Source: Solibacillus sp040274725 (GTDB lineage: Bacteria; Bacillota; Bacilli; Bacillales_A; Planococcaceae). From it: 64,000 nucleotides of DNA. Made by a program: the position numbers and the translations under genes. Positions within the stretch are counted from its first letter, which is position 1; each line of letters starts with the position of its first letter. Below, one piece after another: positions 1-8,111 of the stretch. The stretch lies in the NCBI GenBank assembly GCA_040274725.1, contig JBEMAQ010000006.1, forward strand, positions 121,991 through 185,990, given 5' to 3'. Under the pieces are notes generated by a model that saw only the letters and a list, made by a program, of their open reading frames with translations, had not been told where the DNA came from and searched no databases.

Positions 1-230
1 TTTGCAATTGTCACTGTAATTTCTACTTTTTTAGCGCCGTCTAAAATGTACACATTGTTTGTGACAGAATGTTTATCAATTTCGCGGTTAAATGTAATGG
101 TCCACTCTTTAGCGACATCAACGTTTGAAAATTTGTCCCATTGTACAGAGCTATTGGCTTTGGCTACAAGGAGAGAAGTACTAAAAACAATTGGAAGAAT
201 AAATGCTGCAATATATATGAATTTTTTCAT
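1..230 (-). CDS. Secreted protein with Ig-like (SbsA-type) N-terminus, partial
   Basis: The window edge cuts this gene; only the first 76 codons are present. The start ATG at 228-230 has an AAAGGA ribosome site 8 nt upstream on the minus strand. The product opens with a signal peptide (MKKFIYIAAF followed by a hydrophobic run to about residue 25, with cleavage likely after AKA). It then has the pattern WTITFNREID..SVTNNVYI, which resembles the start of the bacterial Ig-like domain found in S-layer proteins and surface adhesins (Big_5/SbsA type). It is probably exported and wall-associated like its SLH neighbours. The C-terminus, and so any anchoring domain, lies outside the window. Confidence 0.7.
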   Translation of the reverse strand, partial: MKKFIYIAAFILPIVFSTSLLVAKANSSVQWDKFSNVDVAKEWTITFNREIDKHSVTNNVYILDGAKKVEITVTIA

Positions 231-635
231 TTGTATATCCTTTCTGACTTGTTGCGCATGTTGTTTATGTTATTGTTCGATAGTATTCTACAATGAAAAA
301 ATGATAAAAATCACAAACTGTGATTGAGCAGAACGGTTTAATTTTTTTGACAATCAGTATTTACACGACTTTAGATTTATTTTATCTCCTAAAAAAGGAT
401 GATAATAGGTGAGGTGAAATCACAAGTGAAATATCGTGTGATAATATTTTTGAATAAGAGACGAAATTTATGTATGAGGGATGAAAAAAAGTCATTACAA
501 TTTAAAGGTTTATAAAATAAATTTATCCTTCACACTTTAGATAATTTAATCGGGAGTTTTTATTATGTGTGATTTTAGCGCATTAAATTTGTTTGAATAT
601 TACTAATTAGTGGTAAAGAAAACTAGTTGGTTATT

Positions 636-675
636 TTAAGACGAGTAGAGTGAATCAGCTCTCTACTCGCCTTAA
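636..675. repeat. Long imperfect hairpin
   Basis: TTAAG-A-CGAGTAGAG and CTCTACTCG-C-CTTAA pair over 15 positions with one A/C mismatch around a 10-nt loop. No T-tract follows directly, so it may be an RNA-stabilising hairpin or a degenerate terminator. Confidence 0.5.
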
Positions 676-714
676 GCTAAATCTCATTTTCTCCACAATA
701 TGATTTTCTTTTTA

Positions 715-754
715 ACGACTTGGATTTGTTATAATAAATCTAAGTCGTCTTTTT
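715..754 (+). terminator. Rho-independent terminator-like hairpin
   Basis: ACGACTTGGATTT pairs with AAATCTAAGTCGT (13 bp, one G-T wobble) across an 8-nt loop and is followed by CTTTTT. No intact plus-strand gene lies upstream, which suggests a lost gene or an unannotated short transcript. Confidence 0.5.
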
Positions 755-979
755 GTTGTAATGGAAACATTTACTGCTGTAAATGACAGATAAGATAAAT
801 AGAAAATTGCATCTTTCTATATCACGAAAGCGAGTTATTAACCGATATAGTAAAGAGAAATGGTTATTTAGCACGTTATTATGTGCCAAATGAGCATTTT
901 CTACAAATGTTAATTTGACCTACTACTTTATAAAATTAAACGATAAAACTTTCATACATAGAATAGGAGGAATCTCTTA

Positions 980-3900
980 ATGGATTCAAAGAGAACACAA
1001 AAGCTAAGTAAAGCTGCAGTAGCCACAGTATTAGCTGCAAGTGGTATCGTGGTTGGCCTACCGCAGCCAGTGAATGCGTATATGTTTAGCGATTTAAATC
1101 CAAATGCAGATTACTATCAGCCAATTGTTGAATTATATAACCGCAATATTATTGGACTAGAGGGCGATACATTTAGACCGAACGACGCCATTACGCGTGG
1201 GGATGCAGCAAAGATGCTGGCATTAGCGCTTGGTTTAAATACATCTACGACTAATGTATTTGATGATGTGGATGCGCAAAAAACGGTTAATTATGGTTAT
1301 ATTAATGCACTAGAAAATGCTGGTATTATTAATGGCTTCCAGGACGGCACATTCCGACCAAATGAACGCATTACGCGCGGGCAAATGGCAAAAATTTTGA
1401 CGCTCGGCTTTAAGTTTGGTGTGTCATCAAGCTTAAAAAATCAATTCCAGGACGTATCGGAGCAAAATGGCAATGCGTACTATATTCAAACGCTACTTGA
1501 TTTGAAGGTAACAAAGGGACGTACAGCCGTAACATTCGAGCCAGCAAGTCATGTAACGCGCGGACAGATGGCGACGTTTATTTGGCGTGCAATAAACGCC
1601 GATGCAGGAAAGCCTGTTTATACAATTGGCGATATTGCAAACAATAAAGTGTACATTAACGGTGTTGCCTATGCAGTGTCATCAGAGCTACGTGCGATTT
1701 TCAATTCAAGCAACCGTAGTATTTTAAAGGGTGCAGAAATTGAAGGTAAATTTAGCGGGATGACCTTAATGTCTCTATCAAAGCTGGTAATCAATGCAAC
1801 CGGCACAAAGACAGGTTTACTGACACTTGATGCAGATGAGTCAACATTTGACGGACAGCTCGTGATTAACGGGAACTACGTACGCTTCAAAAACTGGAAG
1901 CTAACAGGCGAAACGGTCATTGCTGAAAAGCAGCGCCGCTCATTAGCACAGTATATAGAGGCAAATCCCTTAAAAAATATGCGTATCGCGAGTTTAAATG
2001 GTGTGGGCTTTATTGATTGGGATAAGCAAACAGAGCCGACAGAGCCGAGTTATTTAAATCCAGGTGGCAGTAAGCAATTAGTAGACGTTCCAGATGAGGA
2101 TGATAAAGGAAAGCGTAAAAAATACGAATTGCGCATGCCAAAAATCGAGAAATATGTCGATTTTGAAAGTACAACCATTGAAAATTTATATATTGAGCAC
2201 AACAATGCGTACGTATCAGCGGACCGTGATGTCGAGCGTTTAACAATCGCGCGCGATGTGTACAATGTCGAGCTTTATGCAGATGCGGCAGCAATGTATA
2301 TTGATACCGATGTTAATTTAACGATGTACGGTGAGCATGATGCAGAATTCGTCTATAAAAATTCATATAAAAGTGTCAGCTTCTGGACAGACAGCTTCTA
2401 TGATTTCTTATATGTAACAAATGGTAGCGGTTGGATTGATTTAGGTGAGTTTGCTTACATTGATGAGGTTATTTTACCGCCGAAAAAGTCGCCGAATGAT
2501 ATTTTTGATGACTACGAAAATGATAATGGTAATATTGGTTGGATTGAGGATGAAGAGGGCAATGAGGTAGATCGTGACCCAGTAGAAAATGGCGTTATTC
2601 CAGATGACCGTGCACCAGAAATTACGCAATTATCCGTTGTAGCAGGTGGAACGAGTGCGACGGTGACATTGACGGCCGATGAAGATGGCACGTATTTCTA
2701 TATGGTACTGCCAGCAGATGAGCGTCCACCGTCAATTAGTGAAATTAAAACAAATGCACGCCCGCCGTACGGTAACGGCATAATGCTGATGGATGAGCCG
2801 GTAACATTTACAGTCAATAACTTAGAGGAAGAGACAGACTACGTCATTTATCTCATTGCTATTGATGATGAAGAAAACGTATCTGACCGCTCTGAGGAAG
2901 GCTTCTTGACGAAGGATGGTAGTCCACCGTCGATTTCAATCAACGGTATGGAAGGGGTTTATGGTGGGAAACGCGTTCAGTTTAACTTAAATGTGAATGA
3001 AGGCGGGACATACTACTACTATATTCGTAAAGACACGTCAGCTGTTGCACCAACTGTAGCGGACATTATGAATATACATACAGGTACAGCAACAGTAGAT
3101 CGTAGCGGTAATTATACAATTGTCAGCAATATTTACGAGACAAACTTGCCGATTGAACCGAACACACAGTATCAAATTTTTGCGGTAATGGAAGATAAGT
3201 CAGGCAATATTAGTGGTGTAACAATGGCACCTGTAACATCAACTGAGCTAGATGATGAAAATCCATACGTAATTAATCCGAACCTAGAATATGATAGCGC
3301 GGCATCAAACCGCGATAAAAACTATTTCTACATGTACTTTAGTGAGGAATTAATTAAAGAAACAGCAGAGGATATTAATAACTATGTACTATCTGGTACG
3401 GGTATCGTCAATGTAACAGGTCAAACGACGATTAAACCTTCTGAGGTTGTATATAGCAAGGAAGCGAAAGGCTCGAAGGTTCGTTTAACGATTCCGTCGC
3501 TTACAGGTTTTGTTAATGGCGATACATTACGTGCAACAGTATTGCCAACAGTACTTGACCGCGCGGATAATCCGTTTGAGACCATTGAAAATCCGGGCAA
3601 AAACAATGTAGTGGATAACTATGCAGATTATATTCACTCAGATGTAGAAAGACCGTTATTATCGATTTTAAGCGTGAATACAAACAATGAGCAAACGAAG
3701 GCTGAAGTAACGTTCAACGCTTCAAAGGCTGGTACGTACTACTACATGATTATGCCATCAGATGTGGATTTGGCGGACATTAAACCGCGTGATTTTGTCG
3801 ACGAGTATAACTCAGAGACAAAAACAGGTAAGTTCCAGGTGAATGGTCAGGATATTTATGTAGGCGCACCAGACCAAGGGCCAGCTTATTTAGGGGATCA

Positions 3901-5302
3901 AAAAATTGACGTGAATATCCCACAAAATTTAAATCAGTTTACAAGCTATTCATTATATATGGTGTTAAAGGACCGTTCAGGTGGCTTATCTGAAATTAAG
4001 CGTACGCACATTAAAGATGACAGCAAGCCACCGCTTGTAAGTGAGCTTAAAATTTCAGCTGGAGAAGGGAATATTTCAGATGACTCGTCCGCAAATATTC
4101 GTGTTGCGACAGATGAAGGTGGCTTATTACATTACTGGGCAGTTCCAAAATATCAATACGATGCGGCTACAGGAAGTTATGTGACAAATCCTACGCTAGC
4201 AAATTTAGTCGTGCCAAATTCAGAAAGTACGCTACTACAATTTGAGCAATTTGCACAGTTAGTAAAATCAAATGGTCGTAGCTCATCAATTACAGGCGGT
4301 ATAAATGATATTCACGTATCCGGTCTGACAGCGCATCGTGAATATGTGATGTATGTAGCTGTAGAGGACACATACGGGAATATTACAGCCCGTTTAATGG
4401 GTGATCCAGGTGGTGCGACAATTAATGATGCGGAGCCAAATGGGGACATTATGGAGCTAGAGTACTATTCAGATGTGAAAGTACCACAAGTTGGCGATGT
4501 GATTAAGCGGAATATTGAGGGGACAGAATTCACGATTACGTTTAGTGAAGCGATTATGCGTCAGCCAATTAATAATACGTCACTGATTCCAGCAACAGGC
4601 GCGTTTGATTTAAGTTCGATTCTAACAATTACAAACGATGCGGGTACAGATGTAACGAATAAATATGAATTTGTAAGTTACACCGTTGCAACAGCAGGCG
4701 CTCAGCCAGATACAGCGAAGGAAACACAGTTAGTCATTAAGCCGGTTAATGCGGCGGATGCGGATGCAACGTTTACGGTACACATGAAAGATACTGCTTA
4801 TGACTTTAAAGCGCAAAATACATTCGCGATCGAAGACTTTGGTAAGTATGTGTACCCACCAGCTGCAAACCGTGTCAACACAATGACTGTAGCGATTGTT
4901 CAAGCGCCGTATGTACTCGATGTACCGAGCGAAACGAGCTCGAAGCGACTTGCGCTATCGGTCAACTTCGGGGCAGACTTACAGTACAATCAAACGTACT
5001 ACTATGCGGTTACGAATCCATCAAATGCAGCAAGACCATCTGCGCAATCGATTATGTCAGCGGTCGCAACGAATATTGCACCAATCGGCAGTCCGATTGT
5101 CTTATTCGGCAAGGCGCAGTTGTCAGCAAGTACGCAGCTAAGTCAGGTATTAACGCTTGTTACGGGTACAATCAACCAAACAGATGTATTCAAAACAGGA
5201 CAAAAAGTGTATCTATTCACACTCGACGAATACGGCAATATCGTATGGGCGACTGACAATAGTACAACACCGAACGACTTTATTAAAGTGACAAAGCAAT
5301 AA
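980..5302 (+). CDS. Large SLH-domain surface protein with Ig/FnIII-like repeats
   Basis: This is a 1440-residue exported wall protein. The start has a strong AGGAGG site 8 nt upstream. The signal peptide spans residues 1-33 (cleavage after VNA). Three SLH domains follow at about 36-86, 94-150 and 157-210, each with the usual FSD/FDD...GTFRPN...ITRG core; SLH domains bind pyruvylated secondary wall polymer. The middle (about 210-540) has no family I can name. From about 540 to the end there are repeated beta-rich modules with a recurring aromatic strand (for example DGTYFYMVLP, GGTYYYYIRK, AGTYYYMIMP), like FnIII/bacterial Ig domains. It is probably a structural or adhesive S-layer-associated protein; no enzyme domain is evident. 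Confidence 0.9.
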   Translation: MDSKRTQKLSKAAVATVLAASGIVVGLPQPVNAYMFSDLNPNADYYQPIVELYNRNIIGLEGDTFRPNDAITRGDAAKMLALALGLNTSTTNVFDDVDAQKTVNYGYINALENAGIINGFQDGTFRPNERITRGQMAKILTLGFKFGVSSSLKNQFQDVSEQNGNAYYIQTLLDLKVTKGRTAVTFEPASHVTRGQMATFIWRAINADAGKPVYTIGDIANNKVYINGVAYAVSSELRAIFNSSNRSILKGAEIEGKFSGMTLMSLSKLVINATGTKTGLLTLDADESTFDGQLVINGNYVRFKNWKLTGETVIAEKQRRSLAQYIEANPLKNMRIASLNGVGFIDWDKQTEPTEPSYLNPGGSKQLVDVPDEDDKGKRKKYELRMPKIEKYVDFESTTIENLYIEHNNAYVSADRDVERLTIARDVYNVELYADAAAMYIDTDVNLTMYGEHDAEFVYKNSYKSVSFWTDSFYDFLYVTNGSGWIDLGEFAYIDEVILPPKKSPNDIFDDYENDNGNIGWIEDEEGNEVDRDPVENGVIPDDRAPEITQLSVVAGGTSATVTLTADEDGTYFYMVLPADERPPSISEIKTNARPPYGNGIMLMDEPVTFTVNNLEEETDYVIYLIAIDDEENVSDRSEEGFLTKDGSPPSISINGMEGVYGGKRVQFNLNVNEGGTYYYYIRKDTSAVAPTVADIMNIHTGTATVDRSGNYTIVSNIYETNLPIEPNTQYQIFAVMEDKSGNISGVTMAPVTSTELDDENPYVINPNLEYDSAASNRDKNYFYMYFSEELIKETAEDINNYVLSGTGIVNVTGQTTIKPSEVVYSKEAKGSKVRLTIPSLTGFVNGDTLRATVLPTVLDRADNPFETIENPGKNNVVDNYADYIHSDVERPLLSILSVNTNNEQTKAEVTFNASKAGTYYYMIMPSDVDLADIKPRDFVDEYNSETKTGKFQVNGQDIYVGAPDQGPAYLGDQKIDVNIPQNLNQFTSYSLYMVLKDRSGGLSEIKRTHIKDDSKPPLVSELKISAGEGNISDDSSANIRVATDEGGLLHYWAVPKYQYDAATGSYVTNPTLANLVVPNSESTLLQFEQFAQLVKSNGRSSSITGGINDIHVSGLTAHREYVMYVAVEDTYGNITARLMGDPGGATINDAEPNGDIMELEYYSDVKVPQVGDVIKRNIEGTEFTITFSEAIMRQPINNTSLIPATGAFDLSSILTITNDAGTDVTNKYEFVSYTVATAGAQPDTAKETQLVIKPVNAADADATFTVHMKDTAYDFKAQNTFAIEDFGKYVYPPAANRVNTMTVAIVQAPYVLDVPSETSSKRLALSVNFGADLQYNQTYYYAVTNPSNAARPSAQSIMSAVATNIAPIGSPIVLFGKAQLSASTQLSQVLTLVTGTINQTDVFKTGQKVYLFTLDEYGNIVWATDNSTTPNDFIKVTKQ

Positions 5303-5306
5303 AGTA

Positions 5307-5340
5307 AAAGCATCCTACCGACGCGGTAGGATGCTTTTTT
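5307..5340 (+). terminator. Rho-independent terminator
   Basis: AAGCATCCTACC and GGTAGGATGCTT form a strong stem followed by a T-run. It lies just after the SLH gene and before the convergent amidase gene, so it may work in both directions. Confidence 0.85.
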
Positions 5341-5363
5341 CATAAGTATGAAAGTTGAGTATT

Positions 5364-6395
5364 TCAGCTATTCGCAAAGCCCGTTTTCGCATCAAGTGCG
5401 CCTTTTAGCTTGGTAATCATTAACTGCTCACCGTTTAGCCACTTTTGAAAATCAATAGGCACCGGCTTCACATTGCCACCAAGTGCAATCGTAGCCGTTA
5501 AGCGATGTGGAAGATAGGCTGCTGTATGTAGCGTGCCGTCCCAGGCGCCGTATTTTGTCGCAAATACATCGCCGTCTATTTGGTTTAAGACGTTAAATGC
5601 CTGCATAAAAGTTGCCTCTGTTCGCTGAGCATGCTCAATCGCCTTTTCCCGTGCAACCGAGTCGTCCATACGATAGCGATTTTCGGCGTCAAGTAGGTGG
5701 AAATGGTTTGTACAAGCGAGTGCTGTACGCGTCGTGACCTGGCGAGGTGAGGCTTCTACAATACGTGATGTGTGTGGATCAAGCAAGCAGTAATTAAAGG
5801 AATGCTTATGTGGAATTTCTTTTAATAAGTCAATCGCCTCCCCAACATTCGCGCAGCGCTCTAAAAGGATACGCCCAATCATATTGCACACAAAGCCATC
5901 TGCACGACCACGCGTATTGACAAAATTATAGCCCATTGCAAGCCCGTGCTCATTCAAGCCGTCCATACGTCCCGTCACCTGCATCGATGGACCAACTGTT
6001 GCATAGCCGCCGTCTGTAGGTGCAAATAATACGTAGCGTCCATCATAGGTTTCAGGAGCATTATCATAATTACGAATCATATAATCGGAGCTCATCATAA
6101 TTGAGCAACCACTTTTTTGTACGCTGTAGTAGCCGCTAAAATATAGGTAGGTCGTTTGTAAATCGAGCTTGAGGTTATCAGCTAAGCCGTGGATTTCTAA
6201 GTGAAGATTTGGTGCGAATTTTTGTAGTAGCTGCTCTACTTTACTTACATCCGCAGTAAATTTTTGGGCAAGTCGCGTGTGCATGGCTGTGCGATTTTGT
6301 AGAAGTGGTGTTTTTTTTAGCTGTTCACCTTGCCAAAAGCCAAATTCATAATGCGAGCCTCGAAATTGTAAAACATCACTTGTAACAGTTTTCAT
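5364..6395 (-). CDS. C45-family Ntn-hydrolase (acyltransferase/amidohydrolase-like)
   Basis: The 343-residue protein has features of the C45 family, which includes penicillin acyl-coenzyme A:isopenicillin acyltransferase and related linear amide C-N hydrolases. The likely autocatalytic nucleophile is Cys97 in SGCSIMMSSD, followed by the typical RNYDN element and later DGLNEHGLAMGYN and FNYCLLDP segments. These enzymes usually mature by self-cleavage before the Cys. There is no signal peptide, so it is probably cytoplasmic. The start is fixed by AGGAGG 6 nt upstream. It is a single gene convergent with the SLH gene. The substrate cannot be told from sequence. Confidence 0.8.
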   Translation of the reverse strand: MKTVTSDVLQFRGSHYEFGFWQGEQLKKTPLLQNRTAMHTRLAQKFTADVSKVEQLLQKFAPNLHLEIHGLADNLKLDLQTTYLYFSGYYSVQKSGCSIMMSSDYMIRNYDNAPETYDGRYVLFAPTDGGYATVGPSMQVTGRMDGLNEHGLAMGYNFVNTRGRADGFVCNMIGRILLERCANVGEAIDLLKEIPHKHSFNYCLLDPHTSRIVEASPRQVTTRTALACTNHFHLLDAENRYRMDDSVAREKAIEHAQRTEATFMQAFNVLNQIDGDVFATKYGAWDGTLHTAAYLPHRLTATIALGGNVKPVPIDFQKWLNGEQLMITKLKGALDAKTGFANS

Positions 6396-6471
6396 AAAGC
6401 CTCCTAATGGTGTGAAATCGTATAGCTATTATAGTTTGTAAAGTGGAAAAGGACAATGAAGTGGTTGTTTT

Positions 6472-6492
6472 AAATAGTAATTATTACTATTT
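6472..6492. promoter_or_regulatory. Zur box 1 upstream of zinT
   Basis: AAATAGTAAT-T-ATTACTATTT is a perfect 21-bp palindrome. It differs from the B. subtilis Zur consensus (AAATCGTAAT-N-ATTACGATTT) only at one symmetric position in each arm. It precedes a TTGACA element at 6496-6501. Confidence 0.8.
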
Positions 6493-6527
6493 ATATTGAC
6501 AAATTGTACAGTGTTATGTGAAGATGT

Positions 6528-6548
6528 AAAAAGTAATAATTACGATTT
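6528..6548. promoter_or_regulatory. Zur box 2 upstream of zinT
   Basis: AAAAAGTAAT-A-ATTACGATTT matches the Zur consensus fully in the right arm and 8 of 10 positions in the left. It ends 19 nt before the zinT start codon and probably overlaps the transcription start, as expected for zinc repression. Confidence 0.75.
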
Positions 6549-6567
6549 GAAGAGGGGTAAATATAGA

Positions 6568-7270
6568 ATGAAATCAACAGTATTAAAATGGGTAGGTACA
6601 TTAACGGTTAGTGCCGTATTAGTAGGCTGTCAATCTGCGGAGCCAGTAGAGGAAAAACAGGAAACACCTGTTGCCGAAGCATCTGAGCAAAATGAACAAA
6701 AAAATGATGCGCATAATCATGACCACGACCATGCAGATGAAGAGGCAAAGAAAATTTACGCGGGTTATTTTGAGGATGATCAAATTCAAGATCGTGCATT
6801 AACGGATTGGGAGGGCGACTGGCAATCAGTTTATCCTTATTTATTAGACGGTACATTAGATGAAGTATTTGAGCATAAGGCAGCAAACGGTTGAGGAATA
6901 TAAGGAATATTACGAAATCGGCTATAAAACAGACGTAGAGCGCCTTATAATGGACGGCGACCAAGTAACGTTTTATAAAGATGGTGAAGCACTTACAGGC
7001 ACGTATTTATCTGACGGCTACGAAGTATTAACATATGAGGCTGGTAACCGCGGTGTACGTTATATTTATAAGTTAGAAATGGCTGTAGAAGGCTTACCTC
7101 AATATATTCAGTTTAGCGACCACAGTATTTCACCGACAGATGCGGGACATTATCACATTTATTTTGGTGATGACCGAGCAGCACTTTTAGAGGAAGTAAC
7201 AAACTGGCCGACGTACTATCCATCACAGATGGACGGGCATACAGTAGCGCATGAAATGATGGCACACTAA
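6568..7270 (+). pseudogene. zinT: zinT-like zinc lipoprotein, frameshifted
   Basis: The 5' frame (6568-6894) encodes a lipoprotein signal with lipobox LVGC, a His-rich linker (DAHNHDHDHADEE) and the first half of a ZinT domain (YAGYFEDDQIQDRALTDWEG, then SVYPYLLDG). It stops at TGA 6892-6894. From about 6881 the next frame (+1) continues the same domain without a gap (EEYKEYYEIGY...KYIQFSDH-type core with SDH and HYH zinc-ligand histidines, then NWPTYYPSQ). Together the frames give a full-length lipoprotein ZinT, a periplasm/wall-side zinc scavenger. A net +1 shift splits it. The start at 6568 is set by GAAGAGGGG upstream. Two Zur boxes precede it. A sequencing error is the main alternative. 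Confidence 0.85.
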
Positions 7271-7275
7271 ATATG

Positions 7276-7314
7276 AACCACGATTTTTTCTAATGAAAAA
7301 ATCGTGGTTTTTTT
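7276..7314 (+). terminator. Rho-independent terminator of zinT
   Basis: AACCACGATTTTTT pairs with AAAAAATCGTGGTT (loop CTAATG) and a T-run follows. Confidence 0.85.
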
Positions 7315-7366
7315 CGTGGATGCCGTGATGGAATATGCTATTGTAAGGGATGGAGGGGATTTACAA

Positions 7367-7987
7367 ATGAAGACAATTATTTTTGATTTTGACGGGACGC
7401 TAGCTGATTCAAAGACTGTTTTTTGTGATGCTTGGAATGAGTTTGCGCCTACCTTTAACTATAAAAAAGCTGGGCTATCAGATATTCAAGCAACAAACCA
7501 TATGACATTAAATGAGCGCGCGAGGCGTTTCCATTTCCCGATGCATAAGCTACCGATTATTTTGCCGAAAATTTATCGTTATTTTTATGAGCATATCGAT
7601 GAGATTAAGTTGTTTGATGGCATGAAGGAAGTCATTGAAAGCTTGGCGGATAATGGGTATACCATTTATATTTTATCATCCAATAAAAAAGAAAATATCG
7701 AGCGTGTACTATCGCTACATAATGTAACGGCCGTTCGCGAGGTACTTAGCTCAAGTAAATTATTCGGTAAGGATCGTGTGTTGAAAAAGTTACTGAAGGA
7801 AGAGGGGCTAGCGCCGGAGCAAATTGTCTATATCGGTGATGAATTACGGGATTTAGAGGCATGCCGTAAAGTAAATATTACATTTGGCTGGGTGAGCTGG
7901 GGGTTGGACGGTGAGGCGATGATGGATCGGCTCACGCCAAGCTATAAATTTTCTACACCACAGCAAATTACCGAGCAACTCATTTAG
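7367..7987 (+). CDS. HAD-superfamily phosphatase (phosphoglycolate phosphatase-like)
   Basis: This is a 206-residue HAD hydrolase. Motif I is FDFDGTLADS at residues 5-14 (nucleophile Asp and acid/base Asp), motif II lies in YILSSNKKENIE, a conserved Lys is in GKDRVLKK, and motif IV is YIGDELRDLEACR. The helical cap between motifs I and II suits a class I, phosphoglycolate phosphatase-like enzyme acting on a small phosphorylated metabolite in the cytoplasm. The start at 7367 is chosen because GGAGGGG lies 9 nt upstream; an in-frame upstream extension has no ribosome site and runs into the zinT terminator. It is a single-gene unit. The substrate is unknown. Confidence 0.85.
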   Translation: MKTIIFDFDGTLADSKTVFCDAWNEFAPTFNYKKAGLSDIQATNHMTLNERARRFHFPMHKLPIILPKIYRYFYEHIDEIKLFDGMKEVIESLADNGYTIYILSSNKKENIERVLSLHNVTAVREVLSSSKLFGKDRVLKKLLKEEGLAPEQIVYIGDELRDLEACRKVNITFGWVSWGLDGEAMMDRLTPSYKFSTPQQITEQLI

Positions 7988-8111
7988 TTAGAAAATCATA
8001 GAAAAACTCTACCTTCCGTCCCTTTTACTGTGTGGAGAGTTTGCTATACTGTAAATAAGATGATTTTTCGACAAAATAGTAGTTTAAATATGGTATGTAA
8101 GGAGCGATTTT

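Larger units (their letters stand above)
231..979. other. Intergenic region, 749 bp, with palindromes and hairpins but no convincing gene
   Basis: The stretch is AT-rich. It holds a 17-bp palindrome at 309-325 (AATCACA-AAC-TGTGATT), spaced ATCACA/TGTGAT half-sites at 419-442, a 15-bp stem at 636-675 and a terminator-like hairpin at 715-754. A reading frame of about 40 codons ending at 916-918 has coding-like composition (its end reads RYYVPNEHFLQML) but has no start codon or ribosome site. It may be a gene remnant. Confidence 0.5.

Noticed and set aside
800..918. Coding-like stretch of about 40 codons before the first SLH gene
   Set aside because: There is no start codon or ribosome site and I cannot assign it to a family; kept only as a comment on the intergenic region.
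2010..2294. Open frames on the minus strand inside the large SLH gene
   Set aside because: They lie antisense to a clear coding region, have no ribosome site and show low-complexity composition.
6881..6894. Programmed +1 frameshift in zinT
   Set aside because: The local sequence GGT TGA lacks a slippery P-site codon of the prfB type and an upstream SD-like stimulator.
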